From the NCBI GenBank assembly GCA_016711505.1, contig JADJSV010000008.1:124001-188000 (forward strand): a stretch of 64,000 nucleotides of DNA, in the 5' to 3' direction. The translations under genes and the position numbers were made by a program. Under the pieces are notes generated by a model, which saw nothing but the letters and a program-made list of their open reading frames with translations, searched no databases and had not been told where the DNA came from. Below, piece after piece: positions 1-8,008 of this stretch; position 1 is the first letter of the stretch, and the number at the start of each line of letters is the position of its first letter. Origin of the DNA: Bacteroidota bacterium (GTDB taxonomy: Bacteria; Bacteroidota; Bacteroidia; AKYH767-A; 2013-40CM-41-45).

Positions 1-1454
1 TTTTGGAGAACAGCGACATCAATGGCTGGACTAACTTCAGTAAACTTGCGGCATTTTTAACTGCTACCTGTGAGTTTACCAGAGTTGATGATCCGGGTCG
101 TGTTTCGTCAGGAGAATATGTTTTTCTTAATCCTAATGGTGGAGCAATTTGCATGTTTACAACTTCGCGTTTAGCTTATTCCAGTTCAAACAATAATTTA
201 TGTACACGTTTTTTCACTCACATATTCGAAAAAGTTGGTGGTGAATATCAACGTACAGGCGACATTTTTGAAAAGACGAAATCTGATATGTATGTTGATC
301 CTTATGTAAGAAACTTTCTTTATTTAGGAGATCCTGCATTAAAGCTTGCTTATCCTGAATATTCTGTGAAAACAAAAACAATAAACGGAATTGCGATCGG
401 ACTGAATACCGATACATTAAAAGCATTAAGTAAGGTCACTATTTCAGGTGAAGTCCAGGATAATTCCGGAGTTAAGCTTTCTAATTTTAATGGAATTATT
501 TATCCGACAGTGTACGATAAGATGGCAACTTATTCAACAATAGGAAACGATATCAATGACGTATCAAATCCTTCCAATCCACAACCATTCACACTTCAGA
601 AAAATGTTATTTATTCCGGAAAATCAAGTGTTGTAAACGGAGATTTCTCCTACTCTTTCTATGTTCCTAAAGATATTGCATATCAATATGGAAATGGTAA
701 GTTAAGTTACTACGCACAAAATGGTGCTATTGATGCAAGCGGAAGTGATACATTGGTTACTATAGGTGGAGTAAATCAAAACGCAACAGCAGATAATGAA
801 GGACCTGTTATCCGGATTTACATGAACGATGAAAATTTCGTTCGCGGCGGAATGACAAACAAAGATCCGATTCTTTACGCAGTGATCTCTGATACGAGTG
901 GCGTTAATACTGTAGGTACCGGCATCGGGCACGATATGAGTGCAGAACTTGATAACAAGACAGACAAACGTTATATCCTGAACGATTACTATGAGAATGA
1001 TCTGAACAGTTATCAGAAAGGGAAATTGAATTATCCGTTCAAGAACCTTTCAAGTGGTCCTCATACGCTGAATCTGAAAGCGTGGGATGTTTACAATAAC
1101 TCCAGTGAAGCGTCAACGGATTTTATCGTAAGTGAAAGTGCAACTCTGGCTTTGGAACATGTTTTAAATTATCCAAATCCGTTTACCACACATACAACGT
1201 TTATGTTTGAACATAACAGACCATTTGTACCAATGGATGTGCAGGTACAGGTATTTACGGTTTCGGGAAAATTGATCAAAACCCTTTCAAATAAAATAAC
1301 TCCCACAGGATATCGTTCGGATGATATGGAATGGGATGGTTTGGATGATTTTGGTGATAAAATCGGAAAAGGTGTGTATGTTTACAAGCTGAGAGTCAGG
1401 ACTTACGATGGTGATTATGCTGACAAATTCGAGAAGCTTGTAATTCTCCGTTAA
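1..1454 (+). CDS. porU: PorU, type IX secretion system sortase (C-terminal part)
   Basis: This is the C-terminal ~484 residues of PorU, the C25 (gingipain-like) cysteine peptidase that cleaves the C-terminal signal from T9SS cargo at the outer membrane and attaches it to A-LPS. The gene enters from the left edge, so the apparent TTG at base 3 is not a real start. The motif TATCEF (about residues 20-25 of the visible part) carries the catalytic cysteine region, followed by NPNGGAI and LGDPALKL, which are typical of PorU. The last ~90 residues form a FlgD-like beta domain (YPNPF, then DGLDDFGDKIGKGVYVYKL). porV follows after 55 bp, the standard porU-porV order in Bacteroidota. The catalytic histidine lies outside the window. 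Confidence 0.93.
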   Translation, partial: LENSDINGWTNFSKLAAFLTATCEFTRVDDPGRVSSGEYVFLNPNGGAICMFTTSRLAYSSSNNNLCTRFFTHIFEKVGGEYQRTGDIFEKTKSDMYVDPYVRNFLYLGDPALKLAYPEYSVKTKTINGIAIGLNTDTLKALSKVTISGEVQDNSGVKLSNFNGIIYPTVYDKMATYSTIGNDINDVSNPSNPQPFTLQKNVIYSGKSSVVNGDFSYSFYVPKDIAYQYGNGKLSYYAQNGAIDASGSDTLVTIGGVNQNATADNEGPVIRIYMNDENFVRGGMTNKDPILYAVISDTSGVNTVGTGIGHDMSAELDNKTDKRYILNDYYENDLNSYQKGKLNYPFKNLSSGPHTLNLKAWDVYNNSSEASTDFIVSESATLALEHVLNYPNPFTTHTTFMFEHNRPFVPMDVQVQVFTVSGKLIKTLSNKITPTGYRSDDMEWDGLDDFGDKIGKGVYVYKLRVRTYDGDYADKFEKLVILR

Positions 1455-1479
1455 ACTGAACAAAATTTATTAATTCCCG

Positions 1480-1487
1480 TATATTTG
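1480..1487 (+). promoter_or_regulatory. possible -7 promoter box upstream of porV
   Basis: TATATTTG matches the Bacteroidota -7 consensus TAnnTTTG and lies 22 bp before the porV start. No clear -33 TTTG is present at the expected spacing, so this is a weak call; porV may simply be cotranscribed with porU. Confidence 0.25.
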
Positions 1488-1509
1488 GCTTATACTATTT
1501 AACATAAAA

Positions 1510-2748
1510 ATGCAATTTAACTTCAAAAAATGCGTATTGCCTGTATTGGCAATGATCTTGATTTCGAAATCTGCGAGTTCACAGCTTTCATCCTTCAGAG
1601 ATTCTCTTTTAGGACAAATCAATACCATAACAACTGCAGTCCCTTTCTTACAGATTGCACCGGACTCCCGAGCAGGCGGAATGGGTGATTATGGTGTAGC
1701 AACCTCACCGGATGCTAATTCAATCCATTGGAATCCTGCTAAATTAGCCTTTATAGAAAAAAATGGCGGGTTCTCTATATCCTATACTCCATGGTTAAGA
1801 GCCTTGGTAAGTGATATCAATCTCGCTTATGTATCAGGTTATAAAAAACTGAATAAGGACCAGACTTTTGCTGCATCCCTGCTCTACTTCTCATTAGGAA
1901 GTATAGATTTTACAGATGAAGCTGCGACAAAATATTATACTTTCAGTCCAAGTGAATGGGCATTAGATCTTGCTTATGCCCGAAAGCTAGGTGAAAATTT
2001 TTCAGGAGGTTTAGCATTACGTTACATCTATTCAAATCTTACGGGTGGAGTAACAATTCAGAACGGAACGATTAACACTCACGCGGGAACATCGGTTGCA
2101 GCTGATATCTCAGGATACTACACAAAAGAAATTGATGTCTCTAAAAAGAAATCTCTTCTTGCCTTCGGTTTGAACATTAGCAATATTGGAACAAAGATCT
2201 CTTACACAGATACTAAAACTAAAGATTTCATTCCAACCAATTTCCGTCTGGGAACAAACCTGAAAATGGAACTTGACAAGTATAATACAATTTCATTCGG
2301 ATTTGACATTAACAAATTACTGGTTCCAACTCCTCCTGTATATGCAAAAGATTCATCAGGGAATTACCTTCTTGATGCAGATAGAAACAGAGTAATTGCT
2401 GCAGGTAAAGATCCTAATAATATTTCTGTTCCTCAGGCATTATTCAGTTCTTGGGGCGATGCTCCGGCAGGATTTAAAGAGGAGATCAAAGAATTTACCT
2501 ATTCAATAGGTACTGAATACTGGTATGATAATCAGTTTGCAATTCGTGCAGGTTACTTCCATGAAGCAGCAACAAAAGGTAATCGTCAGTATTTCACTAT
2601 TGGTGCAGGACTGCGTTATAATGTATTCGGACTTGATTTTGCTTATCTGATCCCTACTACACAACGGAATCCGTTAGAAAACACTCTTCGTTTCACGCTC
2701 ACTTTCGATTTCGATGCAGTGAAGGAAGATAGTGAACCAACTGAATAA
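1510..2748 (+). CDS. porV: PorV, T9SS outer membrane beta-barrel protein
   Basis: PorV is a FadL-like outer membrane barrel that shuttles T9SS cargo from the Sov translocon to the PorU sortase. The 412-residue protein has an N-terminal signal peptide ending near SASSQ (residue ~25), then the family hallmark PDSRAGGMGDYGVATSPDANS at about residues 51-71 (small differences from the consensus are expected), NPAKLAF, and a barrel-type C-terminus ending in alternating aromatic strands (YLIPTTQRNPLENTLRFTLTFDF). Length is normal for the family. It sits directly after porU and is followed by a strong terminator, so the two probably form a transcription unit. Confidence 0.93.
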   Translation: MQFNFKKCVLPVLAMILISKSASSQLSSFRDSLLGQINTITTAVPFLQIAPDSRAGGMGDYGVATSPDANSIHWNPAKLAFIEKNGGFSISYTPWLRALVSDINLAYVSGYKKLNKDQTFAASLLYFSLGSIDFTDEAATKYYTFSPSEWALDLAYARKLGENFSGGLALRYIYSNLTGGVTIQNGTINTHAGTSVAADISGYYTKEIDVSKKKSLLAFGLNISNIGTKISYTDTKTKDFIPTNFRLGTNLKMELDKYNTISFGFDINKLLVPTPPVYAKDSSGNYLLDADRNRVIAAGKDPNNISVPQALFSSWGDAPAGFKEEIKEFTYSIGTEYWYDNQFAIRAGYFHEAATKGNRQYFTIGAGLRYNVFGLDFAYLIPTTQRNPLENTLRFTLTFDFDAVKEDSEPTE

Positions 2749-2770
2749 AAAATAATTAAAAATATTTTAA

Positions 2771-2802
2771 AAGCGGATGATGATTCATCCGCTTTTTTTT
2801 TA
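2771..2802 (+). terminator. rho-independent terminator after porV
   Basis: A perfect 9-bp stem (AGCGGATGA at 2772-2780 paired with TCATCCGCT at 2785-2793) with a 4-nt loop is followed by a run of nine T. It ends the porU-porV unit 23 bp after the porV stop and separates it from ispF. Confidence 0.9.
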
Positions 2803-2826
2803 TTTGCATAATAAATAACACACACT

Positions 2827-3300
2827 ATGCGAGTTGGATTTGGATTTGATGTACATCAATTGGAAGAAGGCCGGGATTTTAGTCTGGGCGGAATAAAAAT
2901 TGCACATTCCAAAGGTGCAGTAGGACATTCTGATGCAGATGTAATGATTCATGCGATATGCGATGCTCTGTTGGGAGCAGCGAATCTGGGTGATATTGGA
3001 AAACACTTTCCGGATACTTCATCAGATTATAAAAACATTGACAGCAAAGTCTTGCTGCAAAGAGTATGTTTACTGATCGATCTGAAAAATTACAAGATCG
3101 GGAATATTGATATTACTCTGTGCCTGGAGAAACCTAAGATCGCTCCTTACATTCCACAGATGCAGGCTGTACTTGCAAAAGTTATGGAGATCACGGAAGA
3201 CGATATTTCAATCAAAGCAACGACGAATGAAAAGCTTGGCTTTATCGGGCGTGAAGAAGGTGTATGTTGCTATGCGGTGACGTTGCTCGAACGTAAGTAG
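2827..3300 (+). CDS. ispF: 2-C-methyl-D-erythritol 2,4-cyclodiphosphate synthase (IspF)
   Basis: IspF cyclises CDP-ME 2-phosphate to MEcPP and releases CMP in the MEP isoprenoid pathway; it is a cytoplasmic homotrimer. The 157-residue length is normal. The metal ligands Asp8, His10 (GFDVHQL) and His42 are at the same positions as in the E. coli enzyme, HSDADV (34-39) and the GDIGKHFPDTS stretch are present, and the C-terminal ATTNEKLGFIGR motif is intact. It stands alone between the porV terminator and a repeat-bearing spacer. Its last three codons and stop are part of a 20-bp direct repeat (see repeat entry). Confidence 0.97.
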   Translation: MRVGFGFDVHQLEEGRDFSLGGIKIAHSKGAVGHSDADVMIHAICDALLGAANLGDIGKHFPDTSSDYKNIDSKVLLQRVCLLIDLKNYKIGNIDITLCLEKPKIAPYIPQMQAVLAKVMEITEDDISIKATTNEKLGFIGREEGVCCYAVTLLERK

Positions 3301-3455
3301 GATTAGGATTATGACCGGGATTAAGGGATTACAAATGATTTTTATGATTTAGATTTAGATTCATTCAGCCCTTGATTAGTGGATTGCAGGATTGATGTGA
3401 TTGATTGAATCAGAAAAAGATCCGGCAGAAACTGAAACGTAAGTAGGATTAGGAT
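3290..3455 (+). repeat. 20-bp direct repeat overlapping the ispF 3' end
   Basis: AACGTAAGTAGGATTAGGAT occurs at 3290-3309, covering the ispF stop, and again perfectly at 3436-3455. The 126 bp between them are AT-rich with short GATT-type reiterations and no credible gene. This looks like a local duplication of the gene end. Confidence 0.8.
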
Positions 3456-3607
3456 GCCCCTCGACTTCGCTCGGGGACCGTCTTATAAGAGGTAATGTGT
3501 GAATTTTTTGCGAAGAAAATTTAACTTTAATTTTAAGGGAATTTTCTTCGCAAAAAATTCACACATATCTGCCCAAAAGCCACGGTCCCTGAGCGAAGTC
3601 GAAGGGC
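3456..3607. repeat. nested inverted repeat (REP/MITE-like hairpin)
   Basis: An outer pair of ~25-bp arms (3456-3480 and 3583-3607, two mismatches; core TCGACTTCGCTC) encloses a perfect 26-bp inverted repeat (3495-3520 and 3541-3566). The whole 152-bp block can fold into one long hairpin. It fills most of the 341-bp gene-free stretch 3301-3641 between the convergent ispF and DUF2490 genes, so it may also stop transcription from both sides. The outer arm resembles short palindromic spacers common in Bacteroidota genomes; that similarity is from memory. Confidence 0.85.
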
Positions 3608-3641
3608 GAATGTTTTGATTTTCGAACAACAGATTTACTAG

Positions 3642-4313
3642 TTACAAAGTATAAGTGTAACCAATAGAATAAATAAAATTATTCGACTGGTCGATCAGGT
3701 AGTCTTGAAAAATGATACCGATATCTAATGCATGGATACGATTGAATTCATACTCCACTCCTGCTCCATATCTTAATCTGTTGATTCCTTCACCGGCTTC
3801 TTTTGCATTATCGATCAGATAATACATTTCCATTGACAGATATGGTTTATACCTTTTTTCTGTATCGTATGAAACTGCAAGTTTCGAACGGAGGACCCAT
3901 TCAGGAATTTTACCGTTTTCAGAACTGTTGATAGAAGTAAATTCTTCCTGAATTCTTTCGCGGAGTGTAAATGAAATACGCTTTGGTTTAAACTTATAGG
4001 AAACATCTGCATAAAACCGATGCGACTTTCCGTAGTAAGTAACTTTATTCTTATTAATGAACCTGTAATTGAGAGAAACCTTAAAATTTTTCTTCAGTTC
4101 ATATTCTAATCCGGCTTCAGATAATAACTGATCAACCTGAGAAATATCATGATCAAGTCTCAACTGCTGAGTAACTGAAGCTGATAATTTTCTTGTGAAT
4201 TTGTGCTTTAGAGTAATTCCTGTCCACAATCGCGTATCGTCAATCTGTGCTTTACCGGAATTCACCAGTAAGCACAAAGAGAAAATAACTATAAGCGATT
4301 GCTTTAATTTCAT
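3642..4313 (-). CDS. DUF2490 family outer membrane protein
   Basis: The 223-residue protein has a signal peptide (cleavage near NSGKAQ, residue ~22) followed by alternating hydrophobic/polar beta strands (LWTGITLKHKF, FKVSLNYRFINKN, HRFYADVSYKF, ending YSIGYTYTL), the pattern of the DUF2490 beta-barrel family. Function is unknown. Its start codon overlaps the stop of the DUF4956 gene (4310-4313), so it is the last gene of a three-gene operon with a VTC-type polyphosphate polymerase. The terminal aromatic residue pattern suggests outer membrane insertion through BAM. Family assignment is by pattern, so moderate confidence. Confidence 0.75.
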   Translation of the reverse strand: MKLKQSLIVIFSLCLLVNSGKAQIDDTRLWTGITLKHKFTRKLSASVTQQLRLDHDISQVDQLLSEAGLEYELKKNFKVSLNYRFINKNKVTYYGKSHRFYADVSYKFKPKRISFTLRERIQEEFTSINSSENGKIPEWVLRSKLAVSYDTEKRYKPYLSMEMYYLIDNAKEAGEGINRLRYGAGVEYEFNRIHALDIGIIFQDYLIDQSNNFIYSIGYTYTL

Positions 4314-4936
4314 CTCTTGACAGAAAGTTTAGGCATGCTGTCTTCGTAGTAATAAATTTTTACTACCGCAATATCTTTCAGAAAATCAATTCTGTTTACG
4401 CTAGCACGGTGAATATTCAAGCCGGTACGTTTTTTCAGATCGTCGATCAAAGAATTATAGTTTTCCGGTTTGATCAATTCAATGTTTTCATATTGAATGG
4501 TCTTCACAAGTTCGTTGCGCACTAACCAGTTTCCATCCAGTGCATAAGTAAATGCAATGAGAATAGCAGTGATCAGTGACAGTTCGAAATATGTTCCTTT
4601 ACTAACTGCACAGATCAATCCGATTGCAATTACTATGAACAAGTAAGTCATGTCTTTTGTGGAGATCCCTTCTGTTCTGTAACGCAACATGGAGAACACA
4701 GCGAATAAACCAAATGCAGCTCCTAATGACATATCCACCTTATTCATTAAATATGTAATGATGAAGATGATGATATTAAAGAGGAAGAAAGTAAACAGAT
4801 AATCTTTCTTCTTATAGATCCGGAAGTAAATAAATCGTACCAATACAACCATTGATAATACGTCTATTAGTAGTCTCCAGAAAAATTTGTCCGACAATTT
4901 GTCAAACAATTCAAATTGATTCATTGCGTCGTTCAT
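4310..4936 (-). CDS. DUF4956 domain membrane protein
   Basis: A 208-residue integral membrane protein with about four transmembrane helices in residues 20-130 (VLSMVVLVRFIYF; FTFFLFNIIIFIITYLM; a glycine-rich AAFGLFAVFSMLRYRTEGISTKDMTYLF segment; LICAVSKGTYFELSLITAILIAFTYAL), followed by a ~75-residue cytoplasmic domain. The FSMLRYRTE motif is characteristic of DUF4956. In other bacteria this family is regularly found beside VTC-domain polyphosphate polymerases, exactly as here, where the genes overlap by 4 nt (ATGA). A role with polyphosphate synthesis or export is inferred from that linkage only. ATG at 4936 or the ATG four codons later could be the start. Confidence 0.85.
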   Translation of the reverse strand: MNDAMNQFELFDKLSDKFFWRLLIDVLSMVVLVRFIYFRIYKKKDYLFTFFLFNIIIFIITYLMNKVDMSLGAAFGLFAVFSMLRYRTEGISTKDMTYLFIVIAIGLICAVSKGTYFELSLITAILIAFTYALDGNWLVRNELVKTIQYENIELIKPENYNSLIDDLKKRTGLNIHRASVNRIDFLKDIAVVKIYYYEDSMPKLSVKR

Positions 4937-5688
4937 GATGCTTTCAGTAGTTTATTAAGGTACAAAAGTGTGGGTTTAAAATTATTCTTCTTAATTGTTT
5001 CATTTAATGTGATAACTCCAAGGCAATATTTACTGATAGATTTCTGCTGAACAGAATATTCCCGCATTAATGTATTAAAAGGACTTTTCTCATTCGCTCC
5101 GCCTTGCTTTAATTCAGCGATAACCAATCCTTTATACAATACATTATTTCTCTCATCAATAAAAGTCAGATTTGTATCAATAGTAAGACGTTCTGCGGAG
5201 TGTTTATTCACAAACGTCATACGTCGATAGTTCACCCATAGTTTTGGTTCAAGTGTATTTGGATCTATATTGGAGATGTTTTTTACAAACTCACTTGATG
5301 TATCGCAGATCGTTTTAACAATCTCATTATTTTTGATCCGCTCTTTTATTGTCCTGCCCTTGTTGTTCTTGAATTTTATCTCAAAAAAATTAAGGTCTGA
5401 CTCTACATATCTACGAGAGCGGAATTTATATCTGTTTACCCTGCCATTATGATGTCTTAGATACAGTCCGAATTCAGCCGTATCAAAATATAACGTCTCG
5501 TAGTGATTATATCGTTTCTCTTTGATCTCGAGTACGAAATAATTTTTCTTCATTCTTTCGAGCAGAGCCGGAAGAAGATCCTCCTTGAACATAAATTTGG
5601 TGTCCAATCTGTCTTGCAGAGCAACACCATCCATCTGTTTCAGAGTGATAGGATCAAAACCGGAAAGTATGTTATCTAAATTTTCCAA
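4933..5688 (-). CDS. VTC-domain polyphosphate polymerase
   Basis: The 251-residue protein matches the VTC domain (CYTH-like tunnel fold) that makes polyphosphate from ATP in yeast Vtc4. Visible family elements, in order, are RLDTKFMF (~28-35), ETLYFDT, the basic strand YKFRSRRY, FEIKFKNNKGRTIKERI, WVNYRRMTF, and the C-terminal IAELKQGG that supplies the metal-binding Glu. It is the first gene of an operon with DUF4956 and DUF2490 genes. The only plausible start is TTG at 5688, directly after the preceding gene's TAA at 5690-5692; the first in-frame ATG would remove the N-terminal strand. Polyphosphate synthesis is inferred from the family and not shown for this protein. Confidence 0.85.
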   Translation of the reverse strand: MENLDNILSGFDPITLKQMDGVALQDRLDTKFMFKEDLLPALLERMKKNYFVLEIKEKRYNHYETLYFDTAEFGLYLRHHNGRVNRYKFRSRRYVESDLNFFEIKFKNNKGRTIKERIKNNEIVKTICDTSSEFVKNISNIDPNTLEPKLWVNYRRMTFVNKHSAERLTIDTNLTFIDERNNVLYKGLVIAELKQGGANEKSPFNTLMREYSVQQKSISKYCLGVITLNETIKKNNFKPTLLYLNKLLKAS

Positions 5689-5689
5689 A

Positions 5690-6259
5690 TTAATATTCGT
5701 AAATATATTTTTTATCAGAGATCAAAGTACCTTTACCATCAACAGCTTTGCGTTGAATTTTCATTCCGCGTTTATCATAAATAAGAAATGCTTTTTCAAT
5801 TACATTTCCTTTTGCATCCACTGTTACTTCAGTAATTCTGTCACCGTTTGCATTATATGCATAAGTTGATTTCTGAATCAGATTACCGGCAGCATCATAC
5901 TGCGTTTCATCTGTTTTATCACCCGTTGAATTATATTTGAATACTTTCTTCTTCTTGATCTTACCATCGCTATGGTAAACTACTTCTTCAATCTTGTCAC
6001 CATTTTTATTATACACATAAGTATTATGCATTTTTACTTTTCCCTCAGAATCGTAATCAATTTCCTCTATGACCTCGTTATTAGAATCATATCTGTAAAA
6101 TGAATTATCAGCAGTAAGTTCTTTACCGTTAACCAGCGTTGTTTCAGTTTCCCTTACAGATTTTACTTTATTCTTTTTCAGGTCTTTTTTACTTTGAGCC
6201 GAAACGGACAAAACCACAAAAGATGCAAATAGTATTGCGACAGCAAATTTCAATTTCAT
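5690..6259 (-). CDS. secreted YD-like repeat protein
   Basis: A 189-residue exported protein: signal peptide (MKLKFAVAILF..., cleavage after VSAQ) and then six to seven imperfect ~22-residue repeats of the type Y-x-Y-N-x-x-G-D-K-x-E-E/T-x-Y-D-x-x-G-x-x, similar to RHS/YD repeats and MORN-like surface repeats. No enzyme motif is visible. The ATG at 6259 is preferred over a TTG three codons upstream because it begins the signal peptide. It lies 5 bp after the lipoprotein gene and 1 bp before the VTC polymerase start, so it may be cotranscribed with the polyphosphate operon. Function unknown. Confidence 0.7.
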   Translation of the reverse strand: MKLKFAVAILFASFVVLSVSAQSKKDLKKNKVKSVRETETTLVNGKELTADNSFYRYDSNNEVIEEIDYDSEGKVKMHNTYVYNKNGDKIEEVVYHSDGKIKKKKVFKYNSTGDKTDETQYDAAGNLIQKSTYAYNANGDRITEVTVDAKGNVIEKAFLIYDKRGMKIQRKAVDGKGTLISDKKYIYEY

Positions 6260-6264
6260 AGTTA

Positions 6265-6705
6265 TCAATAATTGTTATCTAAAATGATGATATCCGAAGT
6301 TGTGACGATGGAACCGTTTGCTGTGATTTCTATTTCGGCAAATTTGGCTATATCCGGACTGTTTGAATTGAGATTTCCGGAAGCAGCTCCGGTCGAATCT
6401 TTAGAATAGGCAAACAATTTATATTTTCCTTTTTGTAAGAATTTGAATTCAAAAGATCCGTCAAATGATGTTTTATAGTTCTCATCATAAGTTGAATGAT
6501 CATCCCCATAAATGATATAAACATCCTCATCTACAGCAGGGTAAGTATCGACTACCGTCTGAAAGCTGGCATCAAAATCATACACTAAAACTTTTCCCCT
6601 GATAGTACTAGTTCCGCCTTCTCCGGCATCCTTCTTACAACCGTTTAAAAAAACTGTTGCTAAAGACATGAAAATCAGGATACTGAATGTGTTTATTGAT
6701 TTCAT
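6265..6705 (-). CDS. lipoprotein with carboxypeptidase-regulatory-like fold
   Basis: The 146-residue product has a lipoprotein signal (SLATVFLNGCKKD, lipobox cysteine near residue 23) followed by a TIRGKVLVYDFDASFQ strand and a FDGSFEFKFLQKGKYKLFAYS segment, the usual layout of a single CarboxypepD_reg-like/SpaA-like beta sandwich. It is probably anchored on the periplasmic or outer face of the outer membrane. It is the first gene of the minus-strand cluster leading into the polyphosphate genes. Function unknown. Confidence 0.7.
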   Translation of the reverse strand: MKSINTFSILIFMSLATVFLNGCKKDAGEGGTSTIRGKVLVYDFDASFQTVVDTYPAVDEDVYIIYGDDHSTYDENYKTSFDGSFEFKFLQKGKYKLFAYSKDSTGAASGNLNSNSPDIAKFAEIEITANGSIVTTSDIIILDNNY

Positions 6706-6969
6706 TTATTTGAATTTAAGGGCACAAAGATGCCAATTAATTTGGTTAAAAACTGAGCTGTTGACTTGAGTATTCCACAATACGTAAAGAAGGATAAAAT
6801 GTTGTTTCCGGTTTATCAATTACAGTGCCTTTTCTGTAATTTTTTGCTATATTTCATCTAATCTTCCTTTGAATCAGGAATGGCTTTGATGTATATATAA
6901 ATTCCTATTCCAAAAGCCGGAAAGACATTTCTATTTTGTACATTTAACTCCTTTTTTAATTAAAAATAT

Positions 6970-7467
6970 ATGAAAAACGTAGAAATTCATTGCAATTTGA
7001 CTGAATATGATAGCCCGGATGAACTAAGTAAAGAAGATCAGGAATTGCTGGTTGAGGCAAAGGCGAGTATGAATAAAGCATACGCCCCATACTCCCATTT
7101 CCATGTTGGAGCGGCTATAATGCTTGAAAATGGAATTATTTTACGGGGAAATAATCAAGAAAATGCTTCATATCCGATTGGACTATGTGCTGAACGGGTT
7201 GCCATCTTTGCAGCAGGCGCCAATTACCCGAATGTTAAGATCCGGGCAATTGCTATAACTGCTAATTCCGACCATTTCCATGTCAATAAACCTATAACTC
7301 CTTGTGGAGCTTGCAGACAAGCAATAGCTGAATACGAACATCGTTATAAGCAAGATATCAGACTGATCATGGCAGGTGAAGCAGGAAAAGTTCTCATTGC
7401 AAACAGTATCAGTAATATGCTTCCGTATCAATTCAATGCTGATGATCTGAAGATCAAAACAACATGA
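6970..7467 (+). CDS. cdd: cytidine deaminase
   Basis: Zinc enzyme converting cytidine/deoxycytidine to uridine/deoxyuridine in pyrimidine salvage. At 165 residues it is the short homotetrameric type. The zinc and catalytic site is complete: Cys73-Ala-Glu75 (LCAERVAIF) and Cys112/Cys115 (TPCGACRQ); APYSHFHVGAA near residues 38-48 is the family substrate segment. The gene overlaps the next one by 4 nt (ATGA). It is over 50 kb from the cytosine deaminase of the catabolic island, so it more likely serves salvage than the degradation route. Confidence 0.96.
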   Translation: MKNVEIHCNLTEYDSPDELSKEDQELLVEAKASMNKAYAPYSHFHVGAAIMLENGIILRGNNQENASYPIGLCAERVAIFAAGANYPNVKIRAIAITANSDHFHVNKPITPCGACRQAIAEYEHRYKQDIRLIMAGEAGKVLIANSISNMLPYQFNADDLKIKTT

Positions 7468-8000
7468 ACACAACAGTTGGAGAATTGTATTTAATTGAAT
7501 CAGTAAAAAGTTTTCAGGGTTTAAAATCCAATGCTGAAAAAGCGATGGAACAAATTTCTGATCTGCAATTTCATGAACATCCCGATGAAGAATCGAACAA
7601 TGTTGCAATTATTGTAAAACATTTAGCTGGTAATATGCTAAGTCGTTTTACCGATTTTCTTACCAGTGACGGAGAGAAGTCTGACAGAAACAGAGACAGT
7701 GAATTCATCGACGAATTTACTTCCAGAAAAGAAATAATGGATTATTGGGAAAAAGGCTGGTCATGTGTTTTAAATATTCTGAAATCACTTGACCAGAATG
7801 ACCTTCAAAAAATTGTAACAATCAGAAACGAAGAGCATACAGTATTACGCGCTATTCATCGTCAACTGACTCATTACGCATATCACTGTGGACAAATTGT
7901 TTTTCTTTGCAAGCATTTAAAGCAGAAAGAATTCAAATCACTTTCTATTCCACGAGGTGAATCTGAAAAATTTAAGACGATTACACCTGATAAAAAATAA
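7464..8000 (+). CDS. DinB-like protein (DUF1572)
   Basis: The 178-residue protein is a four-helix bundle of the DinB/YfiT superfamily, DUF1572 branch. Three metal-binding histidines are visible in the family pattern: VKHLAGNM (~residue 52), and HRQLTHYAYHCGQIVFLCKHL (~132-152). Enzymatic roles in this superfamily are mostly metal-dependent thiol S-transfer; no specific substrate can be named. It overlaps cdd by 4 nt and is followed after 8 bp by the barrel protein gene, so the three may form one unit. Confidence 0.85.
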   Translation: MNTTVGELYLIESVKSFQGLKSNAEKAMEQISDLQFHEHPDEESNNVAIIVKHLAGNMLSRFTDFLTSDGEKSDRNRDSEFIDEFTSRKEIMDYWEKGWSCVLNILKSLDQNDLQKIVTIRNEEHTVLRAIHRQLTHYAYHCGQIVFLCKHLKQKEFKSLSIPRGESEKFKTITPDKK

Positions 8001-8008
8001 CTCTACTG

